Part shown: piece by piece, positions 12,001 to 24,343 of the stretch
Layout: each line of letters starts with the position of its first letter
Numbering within the stretch: position 1 is the first letter of the stretch
Source: Pleodorina starrii
Lineage: Eukaryota; Chlorophyta; Chlorophyceae; Chlamydomonadales; Volvocaceae
Assembly (NCBI GenBank): GCA_030267565.1
Contig: BRXU01000005.1
Span: forward strand, 908,001-972,000
Length of the DNA stretch: 64,000 nucleotides
Direction: 5' to 3'
Program-made: the position numbers and the translations under genes
The notes under the pieces: model-generated
Databases searched by the model: none
Seen by the model: only the letters and a program-made list of their open reading frames with translations
Told to the model about the DNA's origin: nothing

Positions 12001-15000
12001 TACGGACTACGGAGTGATACGGGCAGGGCTGACCGTGTAGCGGGCTCAAGGCAGGGGAACGTCGTTGTAAAAGTAATTCAAATGCCAATAATTAAATATA
12101 ATTAAATAAAATTGTTGTCATGTGACAGTTTGATGAATGTTTGCCCTGGCTCTAGGGTCCAAACCGAACCTGCGCGTCTGGAGCCCAATGTAAGAACCAC
12201 CACAACAAGAACGCGCAAGGGCCAGCTATTCTGCAGCAGCCGGCAGGGCGTGCGCGTGGCCGAGAGAAAGCCCGAGAGAAAGCGAGATCGCGGATCCCAA
12301 AGCCGCCAGGCCAGCCTGCACGCATGCACGCTCGCGCATGCACAGCTTCGTTTCTTGCCCGTCTCTCGCACCCACCCACCCACCCACCCACCCACCCACC
12401 CACCCACCCACCCACCCACCCACCCACCCACCCACCCACCCACCCACCCACCCACCCACCCACCCACCCACCCACCCACCCACCCACCCACCCACCCACC
12501 CACCCACCCACCCACCCACCCACCCACCCACCCACCCACCCACCCACCCACCCACCCACCCACCCACCCACCCACCCACCCACCCACCCACCCACCCACC
12601 CACCCACCCACCCACCCACCCACCCACCCACCCACCCACCCACCCACCCACCCACCCACCCACCCACCCACCCACCCACCCACCCACCCACCCACCCACC
12701 CACCCACCCACCCACCCACCCACCCACCCACCCACCCACCCACCCACCCACCCACCCACCCACCCACCCACCCACCCACCCACCCACCCACCCACCCACC
12801 CACCCACCCACCCACCCACCCACCCACCCACCCACCCACCCACCCACCCACCCACCCACCCACCCACCCACCCACCCACCCACCCACCCACCCACCCACC
12901 CACCCACCCACCCACCCACCCACCCACCCACCCACCCACCCACCCACCCACCCACCCACCCACCCACCCACCCACCCACCCACCCACCCACCCACCCACC
13001 CACCCACCCACCCACCCACCCACCCACCCACCCACCCACCCACCCACCCACCCACCCACCCACCCACCCACCCACCCACCCACCCACCCACCCACACACA
13101 CGGACGCACCTGGTGATCATCGAATCCAGCATCTTCATGTCCATGACGCCCACGTTTTCCACCCAGGCGGCCATGTTGCGCCTGCGGAGTTCGCTGTCAC
13201 TACTGCTGGACATGTTCCCGCCGCTGCCGCCCCCGCCGCCCCCGCCGCCCCCGCCGCCGCCCCGGACTACCGCCTCCACCTCCGCTATGAATTCGCGAGT
13301 CTGCTGCGCCGAAGTCTGTGCCTGTACCTGCCCCTGCGACATGCCCTGCGCCTGCTGGCCCAGAGATGTCCGGCCGCTGCTGCCCACAGGCGGCGAGGAG
13401 AGCGACAGGAACTCCCAGAGCTTACACCCCAGCAGCTGCAGGCAACAAGAAGATACGCAGCAAAACGCGGGTATGAGCAACAGCAGCAGCAGCAGCAGGG
13501 AAAGAGCGCGTTCGTTGGCATATGGTTGCCGTAGCAGCAATCCTTGCATTACGGGCCAACTCTATTACTCGCTGTCTAAGCTCTCGGTTCACAAGACCTA
13601 GCTTGGTCGTGTGGACAACTAAAGTACGTAATGCTTCGCCGTTAGCCAACAGGGCCAACAATCCCCTTCGAAGCCGAATCCAGGGAGCGATCCAGTCAGT
13701 GCCACGTGCACTCCGTCGCGTGCGCGCACATACCAACTGATTTGAACCCACCATCGCGGCCAAGCATCTGTGTTACGTACCTGCTCCGCGGGGAATCCGA
13801 ACAGCTCCGGGACGCTGCCGCGCGCTGTCGTGCTGGGAGCATCGAAGCCGCCGGGCGGCAGCACCTCCTCAACGACACCGTCCTCTGTAATCCGAAGCCT
13901 GAGGCGCCGCTCCGCCAGGGCCTGCTCCTTGGACGACCTGTACGACCGCCGTACGATTCCGCCGGAACATAGAACGGGTCCCGCACATGCACGGCGTCAG
14001 TGTCAGACCACAGTCACGCACAAACCATTGCGGGGCTAAAATAATGTGAAACATACCTACGCATAACCACCGCTGCGCATGCAACAAAAAGTGGCGTTGC
14101 CGTACCTGGCCATCCGTACGACGTGCGTAACCTCCCCCTGGTTCTCCCGTGATGACACAACGACGTGTACGTAGACCGGCTTGCCATGGACCCCAACCAG
14201 TTGCATGGTGGGCCCCGCGGAGTTGGAGTTCGTGGAGCTGCCGTCGGGGTCAACGCCGCGACAGCCCCAGGCGCCGGACAGGTTGGGCGAGCCGCCCTTG
14301 ACGTACTGCACGGCACGCACGGCAGTTGAACGGTCCAATGTTGGGGGCCCAGCAAGCAGCAGGCTGCGCACATGGGCAGTGCAGAGCAAGGCGCGCCACG
14401 CGCGGCTGGAGGGGTTGGGTCTTGTGTGCGCGACGGTGCCAGGTGCGCGCGGCTCCAAGGCTGAGATACGTATCAAGCGGCGGCTGGCTGTTGCCGGTCA
14501 GCGGTGATGGAATGCACTTACCCTGCACTTATTACCCGCCCACCACACATCACACATACATCCAAACCCACCCGGCCACCCGGCCACCCACCTTCCTGTA
14601 CTTGTAGTGCATGACCTTCCAGGGCGAGGGAAGGAAGTCGTCCAGGGAGCGCTGCAGACCGTCCGCCATGAGCTCAACCATGACCTGCCGGGCATATGGG
14701 GCAGCGGGGCACGTTGGCCACGTGGGTGGCAACACACGTTGTGTCAGCACCGAAGGAAGGACGCGAAGGCGCGCGAGGTGTGTGCCGGGATCCGTGTGGG
14801 TCGTCCGCATGCGGGATGCGGCACATCTCAGCTCAGCGGGTTCGATTCGGGCCTCGACAGGTCAGCTCAACTTTCCTTACACTTCCCTTCGCTTCCCGCC
14901 CCTCTCATCCAGTCGCAGCGCTTCCGGTATTGGCATCAGATGGTTGCAGGTGTGTGTCTGGTTTGGTCTCAAGTACTGCTGGGGCCATTCGCCATAAAGC

Positions 15001-18000
15001 TCGCCCCGGAGGGATCATTCGTTCGCTGCATTTCGGCAGCAAAATGCCCCGTGTCTTCCGCCGGTGTGCCTTTCACATGTACAGCCGCGCCGGTTCCGGA
15101 GCACTCACGTGATCCTCGGCGATGTCGTAGTCGGACTTGTTCGCCCCGCCGCCCTCGCCGTTGGCGCCCTGCCTGCCCACCTGCAGGCCCTCCCCGAGGC
15201 CCACGCCCAGCACCTTGGCCAGATCTCCACTCATGTGGCGGATGGCGCCCTTGCGTTCCACCACCATGAGCAGCTGGGGCTCGTCGGAGACCAGCCTCAT
15301 GCGCACCTCGTAGATGGAGGACTTGGTCATATCTGGAACGCGCGAACGATACGAACGAACGAGCAAACAAATATAACAAGGAACCAAGGAGCAAAAGAAC
15401 GGACAATCAAACCGTTATGCAAACAAATGAAGTAAGGTGCAGTCGTGTTCGGGTTGGGTCCGGTTCGAGAGGGTCCGGGGTCGGAGTGGAGAGAGGGTTT
15501 AGGGTAACCAGGCGGGCGAGACGAGGCATCCATCTGTCCGCCGCGAATGCCAAAACCGCAAGAAGCGCATCTAGAACTCGCTTCCGGTGCGCAAAATGTG
15601 CCCCCATGGGTTGGCCCTGCCCTCTCGATCGCTATCCTCCCAATCGCCACCTGAGTGTACGGTGATGTTGACCTCCTTAGCAAAGTCGTACTTGTGCAGT
15701 ACACTGCAGCGGTTGAGCTCCGGATTGAGCAGCGCACCGTCGCCGTCGTTACTGGCGCCGTAGTTGAACGCCGACGCCAGCAGCCTGTTTTAGGTGGGTT
15801 TTTTTTGCGGTTTGTGTGTGGTTGGGGGGAGGAGGGGGAGGGTAATTAAGATAAACTCAGCGAAGTATCCGAGGAGTACGTGGGGGCGGGTGAGTCAGGC
15901 AGGCTCGTCCAACGACGGGCCAAGGCGTGTGTAGAACAACGCAGTGCGCCAGCCAGCCACTCGGCCAGTCAGCCAGCAGCGCTCGGCGATAGGGGGCGGA
16001 GAGCGATGACTGTGTACCGCAGACCCACGCAGCACCCGGGCCCGCCCGCCCCGCCCGCCCGCCCCCCGTAACCACGGCTGCGCCCCTCTCCCCGCGCTTA
16101 CTTTTGCATATACTCTTGGTTGTCGTGTTTGACCTTGCTGGCCATCCAGATATCCGCCAGGATGGCTCGGTCCACCTCGCTGCCGCCCGTGCGCAGCAGC
16201 TTGTCCAGCTGCACGCCGATAACATCCTCCGGGTGGTACCTGCGGGGTACCGGCGAGGTAGGGTAGAGAGCAGGGGCAGGGTACAGCAGGGGTAGGGTAG
16301 AGAGCAGGGGTAGGGAAGAGCAGGGGTAGGGTAGAGCGGGGGTTGGGTAGTGAGCAGGGGTAGGGTAGAGAGCAGGGGTAGGGTACAGAGCATGACAGCC
16401 CAACGCGGCAATTGGCAGGATAGGCCGCAACGGGTGGAACGGCGGAATCAAAAGGAGCTCCTGCGGCCGCCGGCGACCGCCTAACGGGCAGAGTCCGCGG
16501 CCCCGGCAGCGGTTCCTCACCCGAAGCATGTGACGAAGCCCGGGTCGCAGCACACGATGACGCCCTCAGGGGTCACCCACACGCGACCCATTCCGGGCTC
16601 CGAGGGAAGCGCCTCAATCAGGCCGATGAACACACTGTCCTCACCGAGACCTGCAGTCAGAGGTTTATATGAACAATCCCTTAGGGAGGGGAGGACACTT
16701 GAACAGTCCCGTAGGGGGGTGTGGGAGGTCTGGGAGCAGGAGGGAGCTTGCGGAAGGTGCCGGAAGGTGGCTGGGTGAGTGGCGTTGTCGACTCACGTCG
16801 TGTCCTGGCGAGGTCAGCGCACACCCACAGTCCCACACACACGCACCCGAGGCACGGCTGACGGCGATGCGCACTGTGAAGGCCACCCTCTCCCGGTGGA
16901 CCGCCAGCACGGGGTGGCGGAAGTAGGGCGCGGCCTTGTCGCCCGAGTCGATGTAGCGCCGCATGAGGCCCGGGTGGCGCTTGGCCTCGTGGGGGGGCAT
17001 CAGCACGGTCACATTCTTGCCGTCCAGGTCCCCTGCGGGCGGCAGTGATGACACCCACAACGCCACAAGTCAGGAGGCGAGTGGCGGGCAGCAGAGGAAG
17101 GTACGTGGAGATAGCGTGGGGGCGGATCAGGGCGGCGGGGCACGGTGCGAGCGTTCGGCTCTGAAGAGACACTGCTGAAGTCCGGTTCAATCCTCTTGCG
17201 TCTTGCCATACATATGCATGGCAGAAGACCGCCGGCCCATCGGCTGCGCCGAACCCTTCTTGCACCCCGCCGCACCTTTTTTATATCCAAACATGTTGTG
17301 CAGCTTGCGGTTGGCCACCTGGATGTCGCCAAATGCATTCACCACCAGCACGCCCTTCTCCACATCGTCCATTCGGCTGATCGGGGTGCCTGCCCGGGGC
17401 GGCAGGGGGGAGCATGGGGCAGGTGGGATTGTACGATACCGTCGTGCAGTCGTACAACGGAGCGATAAGAGGTGCAAGCTACGTCGTCATTCGCGCGAAG
17501 CCTTCGGCGGCGGTGATGATGACCCACCATCGGGCAGCACCGGACCCTGTCCATCCTCGTCCTTGTTCTCCTCAAGCCTCTCGGCCGCGGAGTGATACCT
17601 GCGGGGCGCACGCAGCGCAGCGGGGCGCACGCGCAAGGTGTCAAGTCGCCATGGCAGACCCCCGCCCCAGGGTTAAATGCATGACCTGCCTCAAGGCCGC
17701 CCGCTCTCGGGCCATGCAATGCCCTTCTATTCGCGCAACCTTCAGCACTCGCTCAGAAAGGCACGCACCTCCCGGAAACCAATGGGTTCTGAAATCGCAC
17801 GACAGTTCAGTGAAATTAGAATCTTCATCCCTCACCCATCCGAATCCTACAGCACGCACACGGCGCCGACGCCACATATATAGCGACTCACTGGGCCGCG
17901 GTCCAGGGGTCCTGTTTGATGGTCTCCAGGAACCTGGCGTACAGTCGTACGAGCCTGGGCGAGTTGTTGTACAGCTCAAGCACCACTCGATACGCCGTCT

Positions 18001-21000
18001 CCGCCTGCAGCACAGAATTTCCGAGAGGGCCGAATACTGCCTAAACAGGACCGACGAAGATCGTCGTCAACATGGCAAGAGCACAACCTTCATGTGTGGC
18101 ATCCGATGCCTTGCCTGATCAACAAAGGTAAACTGGTACCGGTACCGGCAAATGCAAAATCCGTCAAGGTAGCGGTTCAGTAAAAGAAATCGTAAGAGTC
18201 GGGGCTTGGGCGCATCAATGCAGTCCGGCTGCTGTATAAGCCGTTCTAAGCCCATGAACAGCCCTAGGCGGCGGCTGTTAGCACCGCCGCCCTTGTCGGT
18301 GCGCGTGGATACATACACGACCATTCTGCACCGTTGTAGTTGGTTGGTTGTTGGCGCAACGGTCCTACCCACCTGAGATATCGATGTGTCAATCTCTTCC
18401 AAGGACTTGCTGAGGGAGGAGAAGGAGATGGAGCTGCTCCCCAAAATGCGCCTGCGGGCAGGTGTACGTATCATCGTATGAGCACCACAAGCACGCGGCG
18501 GCGTTTCGCGGGTGGAGCAAATCCCCGCATGGATGCGGCACCAGCAGCCAAGAGCAGCTGGAGAGCTCACGCCGTAAACCGCCACTCCATGCTTGTTACA
18601 GTTATACGTTGGTACTACTAACGAACCCACCAAAAATTGGCCATGGCCTGCAGCGCGTCCTTGTGGTGTCGCAGCACCATGCGCTGCTTGCGCTGGTACT
18701 CCACGTACCTGCGCGGGAGGGGCGTGTGTGTGTGTGTGTGTGGAGGACGGGCAAAACAACTTCGAAGCGCATACAGCTTGTGGAAGGCGGTGCTAATATG
18801 CTAATCTCAGATGTGTGCGTGGGATAGCGGCTTAATGTAGCGGCTAAGGGTTACATGGACAACCGGACGCGGGGCGGAAGCGAGGCGGTAAGCAGCACGA
18901 CGGAAAGCGCCTAGGGAGAGGCTCGGGCGAGTGTTACGGTGTAGCCGTAGGAACCTCCGCAGGCAAGAGAACATAAGTAGGACACGTCCAGTCGGTGACG
19001 CCAGGGCAGACCGAGGCCGTCCCCCCTTTCCTGAGATCAGGAAAGCGAGATCGAACGATCGCGGCCCTCCCGCCTTCCCCCTCGTAGTGGCGCCTGAGCC
19101 CCTCACCCCAGCAGGTCCATGTTGCCGCCCTTGCCGACGGTGCTGCTGGCGGCCTTCTGCGTGGCTTGCTGGTGGCGCACGAACAGCATGAAGCGACACA
19201 TCAGGCCGGGGCTGAGCTTTCGCACGCTCTGGTGGGGACAGCGGGAAGAAGGGAGGGCAAGGGCGTCAGGCGTTAGCTGCCGCTGGGTGGCGCGGGGGGA
19301 ATCGAACAAAGGAGCCGTGTTATGGTCCGATCTGGACGCCGCGGGTTCTGCTTATATGCACACCATCAGTAATTGATCGTGTCGTCGCTGCAAGCGATCG
19401 AATCACATGTTCAGCAGCTCGCTCGCACGCATTTCGCTTCCCACAAGTGCTCCACTCGCGCCCTTAAAACCCCACGCAAAGCCCAACCGTGTCTTCTCCT
19501 TCCGCACGCACCTCCAGCTGCTTCGCGCCCGTCTGGCTGAACCCCAGCATGTCCAGCATGAAATTGGCGTACACCAGCGCCACGAAGGCACTGTCGGGAA
19601 ACAGCGCCACACCGGCCTGCGCGACAGGGAAACGGGTGCCGGGGAATGAGGGCCCCATGGGGGACGTGTCGAGGCAGCTGGAAGCTGTGACAGTGACAGT
19701 GACGGAAGGGAGTAGAAGGGGGTGAGGTAGCTTGGAGGCGGCAGCAGATTGGAGGGCTCAAAGTGGGGCCTAGACAAGGCTGGGAGGGGCAAACCTTGAT
19801 GATTTCCTCGGCCCCCTCCCCGTTCCCTTTCCCCTCCCAGCGACCCCTCCCTCCCACCTTGATGATTTCCTCGGCCCGGTGCACCGCCGTCTTCTCCAGC
19901 GTGTACAGATCGGTCCACACGCGGGCGCAGCGGGCGGCCACCTCCACATCCCGAGGGTGCGCGAAATGGTACACGTCCTGCGGCTTGATGGCCTCTGGGT
20001 TGGTGTCCCTGGGCCGTGGAGGAGGCATGCAGGCAGGCAGGCAGGCAGGGCAGGCAGGTATCAAGGTGGGCCGGCTCCAGGGAGGTTGCGTTGCGGCACA
20101 CGCACAAGACTGCCCGATCTTGAAGTGATGCCAGGGCGCGAGTCTTCCCTCGTATGCACTCGCCCCCGGAATGTTACCCGGAAGCGAAGAAGCGCAGCGG
20201 TACGGGTGGCGCGCGGCGGCATGCGGCCTGACAGCCGCGCTGCACCGCCACGACACAATCAGTGAGCTTAAGGGCGGGCCTTGGGGGAGGGAGCTTTCCT
20301 AGCGCTGGGAAGGCGCACAGTCATAACCCACAAACACAGGGCGACAAGCACGACGCGGTCCTCCGAAATGCCGTCGACTACGCTACACAGCCCGTAAGCT
20401 TCCCATTCGGCTGCCACAGCGGAGCTCAGCCTACCCACTTGAAGGCCTTGACGACCGCAGCCGTGAAGAGCTTGGTGCGCAGGTACGTCGCGACTGCACC
20501 CAGCAGGAACAGCGGCCCCAGCCCCACCGCCATCGCCAGCGTCAGCGTGCCTGCCGCGCCGCTGCCCGGGCCCGCGGCGCTGCGCGGCAGCAGCACCACC
20601 GCCAGTTGCACCGTGGCGACCCCTAGCATGGCCAGCGCCACACCGCCCTTGAGGCAGTTGACCCACGTGAGAAGATGGGGCACCTGATGGGGGATTTGGG
20701 TTGAGAGCGTGCAGAATTGTTGGAATCTTGGGAGCTGAAGGGGGGGCTTCAGACAGGATGGACAGGAATTTCAGTGGCGCGGGGGCGCGGGGGCTGGAAA
20801 CCGCGGAAAAAAGGACAGGGGGAGTATCGGTGTCGAGAAGAGGGCGCTGTTCCCAATGTTATTACGGCAGAAGTAAAGCCGCAAGCGAGGAGGTTGTCAG
20901 CAGCTCCGCATGCGCGCAGGGCGGGGGTGCTGGCTGAGGAGGCGATCGGTTCTCAGCAGGGCTCGCTCGGTGGCCTGCGGGACCCGACCATCCCCAGCCA

Positions 21001-24000
21001 GTCTGTTGCTTAAGTATGGCTGGGTCCGTTTGCTAACGTCGCCTCCGGTCCACAGCTGCGCTTTTATTCTTATTCATCCTCCGGCACACCCCCCAGGAGT
21101 GCGCTCTGGACTTCCTCTTCAGGGGACAGCGACTTGTCTGCCGCCGTGTGTGATCCACAAGCCCTCCGCAGGCCCGCAAATCTTCCGGGTGGCTGGGCTC
21201 CATAACGGACGAGCACCGACCCATGGGTCACAGCACTCACCCATCTCATGTAAACCCACACCAGCCACGCGGCCAGCACCATGTACGCAATCGCCGCCGC
21301 CTTTGGCCAGCCCAGGAACACGCCCACAAGCGTCATCAGCGCCTGCGGGCGCGGAGGAGGTGGAGGAAGTGGAAGGGCGGACGGCCTTCAGAGGTGGTAA
21401 AGATTGTCATGTAGGTCCGCACCACCCCATCCACTGGGATCCCTGTTGCGCGCTAAAACTGTGTTCGCCCAGGACTGCAGCTGACACGCTCAGATTCTTC
21501 GCGGCCGAAGGCACACCCCAGACGGTGAAGGGTCGCCCGCAAGGCTGCATGCCACAGGGCCTTTTGGAGGCGGGCGCGTGTGCAGCACCCCTCGTCAAGC
21601 CAAGCGAAGCGCATCAAGCAAGCCGCCAGCGAGGCAGGGCCCCGCAACGCAGCTCCCCTCGTACCTTGATGCCAAACGCAGTGACCTCGGCGCCGCTGTG
21701 GCCCAGAGCCTGGGGCGTCTTACTGGTGGGGTTGACATCAACCTGTGCAAGAGGGACCGACCCGTGGGACATTTGGGTGTGTTACTAGTGCCCAGGGTAC
21801 GCCGTTGGGAGTGGACCTGCTCGGACTGGCCCGACGGCGACCTGGAGCAGGCGGACCGCAACCCTCTCGCCCTCTCTTTTTGCCCTCCTTTACGGGTTTC
21901 TCTTGTCGTACCTCCGACATATTGACCAGCATGGCGACCGCCACAAAGAGCAGCAACAACAGCCCCGAAACCAGCGCGTGGATTATGTGGGGCGCCCTGG
22001 AGCAGCCTGCGGAGGTACGGCATACGGAAGAGGCGCCACCATGCAATTGCACCACGCCCGCAATAACGTCAACCAGGGATGTTTGTGGGTGCCAACCAAC
22101 TCAAGTCAAACCGGTCTCCGGCGCAAGCACGATTCAAGGATGGTGATTGACTGATGACACCTGCTGCTGGCGGTGTCCAAGCGACATTTGGATGGACCGC
22201 TGCAAACACCCAAAGATATTAGATCTGTTGCACCGCTGCAAAACCATCCGGAGCGTCCCCTTGATTACCCCCTTGTTTGGCAACCAACAAACGACCTAAG
22301 GCCACCTCATGCCGTTGCTTGCCCGGGCATGGCAGTTGCTGACGGGGCGTGGCCCGACCCGGGCACGCGCGTCGTACGTGTGCTCCACTTACTGTATTGC
22401 GGGAAGAGAGCCATGTGGAGGTGCGGCTTCATAGGGCCCACGTAGTTGCAGGAAATGCCCAACTGCGGTCGCCGAGCAATGTTGACGGGGGGCCCGGGGG
22501 TTTTGAATCGAAAGTATGCCGTCACTAGTCAGCACGGTTGGAGGCGGTGGTCAGCACAAAGCAAGCGTCCATGGCGCGGGCTGGCGGCGTGGCAAGGCGG
22601 TCCCCGTCAACGGAAATCCAAACCCGGCCACACCCACACCCACACCCACACCCACAGCCATGATGTTACCGCCTCGGTGGTGCGTAGTTCATGCAAAGGG
22701 ACGGCGTCACTGGGCCCAACACGACTCCATCCTTGGTGCGTGCATGAGGTTACACAGTGACCGAGAAGCCCGTGTGTTCCCTTTCAAGACATGAATCCTC
22801 GGAACCCTGGCCCTGCAGTTCCATGCCCTAGAACCCTAACCCCAGCACTGGCAGCTCAGAAACCGGCCATGTTGATTGGGGAACCGACCCATATTCGCGA
22901 GCCACCTCTGAACGTGCCTGCAAGAAGTTGAGGCTGGTGACATCAAACACCTGAAGGAAGACGTACGAGAAGCCGCGTACGACCTGCAGCCAAGGTCCAC
23001 ACGGGATCCGGTGGAGGGCGGGACCGGCGCTCCCGGTAGGTCGCGTTGTGTTGTGTCGTTTGCCCAGGCGTGTACGGTAGTCCACGGCGGTCCCGAGCGC
23101 CCCTTCCTCCTCCCCCAACGCCCCATTCCCGAGCGCCCCTTCCTCCTCCCCCAACGCCCCATTCCCGCGCATCCCGCGTCTGATCATCGTTGTCGGTTGC
23201 ACACCGACTGCTGCCGCCGCTGCAGTGGCTGCTGTGGCTGTCTGGGCTGCATCTGGGACTGCAGCTGCGCGTGCTGCGGTTGCTGTAGCAGCTATGGTGC
23301 TGCGAGGGCTCCTGCTGCTGCTGTTACAGCCACGCCGAGGTGCTGCAACTGCAGCGAATGCGGCGCCTGTCGACCCGGCCGCAGCAGCAGCAGCTGCGGC
23401 TCTGCTTGGCTGTGGCTGCAGAAGGCTACAGCAGCTGCTTTCCCAGTCAGGCCACCTCCGCCACCGTGCCGCCATGGTCGACCGGCCCGCGGCGGAATCG
23501 ATCCAGCGGCCTGTGACATTTCCGCCAAGTAGCTAGGTAGCGCATCTACGCGCTAGCTGAGCCCCAAGGACCGTCCAGTCGACCCCTTTGGCTGCCGCAA
23601 GTGATGGAGCCCCGATCTTGGGCCGCGTCGTGCGTGCGTGTGTTGCCTTAATGGGCAAATACGCGCGTCACTGCCCCGCCGAGCCCTGCACTTTCCACAT
23701 TTATTTCCCACGGAGCCCCTTCATTGTCAATCGCCGTTATCGCTGGCAGCAGCCCTAACTTCTGCCCTTGTGCTACATCTGCTCTTTTTGCCACGCCGGT
23801 CAAGTGGGGTGCGGCTCACGTGTTGACCGTGCATGTGGTGACCCTGATGACCCACGGGTCATATGACTCCCGGGAGGAAGCCTCATACCGTGGCGACCCC
23901 TTTGCTGTTCTGTCCGTTACCTTGATGGGCCACACGTAGTCGAACTTCTGCTCCTTGAAGCTCCACGCCACCCACACGCACAGCACCAGGTTCACCGCAA

Positions 24001-24312
24001 GCAGCCCCGCCATGGAGTACAGTACGGCGACGTACCACGTATAACCCTGCGCCGTACACACGCAGATGCACGCCATCCGTCACGTTCCAAGCAGGGCGTG
24101 GAGTTCCATGTCGCAACGGCTGTTGTGACTTGCGCCCAGCAACACCCTTCGCTGGCAAGCAGCCAAACCAGCCCCCATGAGCCGCGCCCAACAACACAGC
24201 CGGGCAGCCGTTAAATTGCCGGCCGGGCGACGGCCGCCCGTCCCACATACAGCCGCGCCGCAACGCAGTGGCTGACAACCGGCGAGCGACCGCCCGTCCA
24301 CCGCGCCCTCCC

Positions 24313-24343
<31 letters not shown>

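Larger units (their letters stand above)
10675..17389 (-). other. TmcB-like gene: PAS domain and following PAS-like exons
   Basis: Exons in gene order: 17276-17389, 16847-17032, 16521-16650, 16102-16239, 15651-15784, 15109-15332, 14592-14684, 14106-14305, 13781-13937, 13110-13435, 11825-12044, 11130-11229, 10675-10904. The first two encode a clear S-box PAS core (GVLVVNAFGDIQVAN, DLDGKNVTVLMPPHE, RHPVLAVHRERVAF). Later exons repeat PAS-like turns such as GVIVCCDPGFVTCFG, LMVVERKGAIRHMSG and ELFGFPAEQLLGCKL, suggesting degenerate further PAS modules. The acceptor of 11825-12044 is the weakest call (TTGAG, chosen because it alone keeps phase). The intron between 13110 and 12044 contains the (CCCA)n array; the one between 11825 and 11229 holds the TGTAA-rich array. 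Confidence 0.82.

Noticed and set aside
12369..13096. Possible telomere or interstitial telomeric repeat
   Set aside because: The unit is CCCA/TGGG; volvocine telomeres are TTTTAGGG-type, and flanking sequence is an ordinary intron.
12102..13601. Long open frames of Thr-His-Pro or Gly-Trp-Val repeats on both strands
   Set aside because: They exist only because the 4-bp repeat array has no stop codon in any frame; the array lies in an intron of the minus-strand gene.
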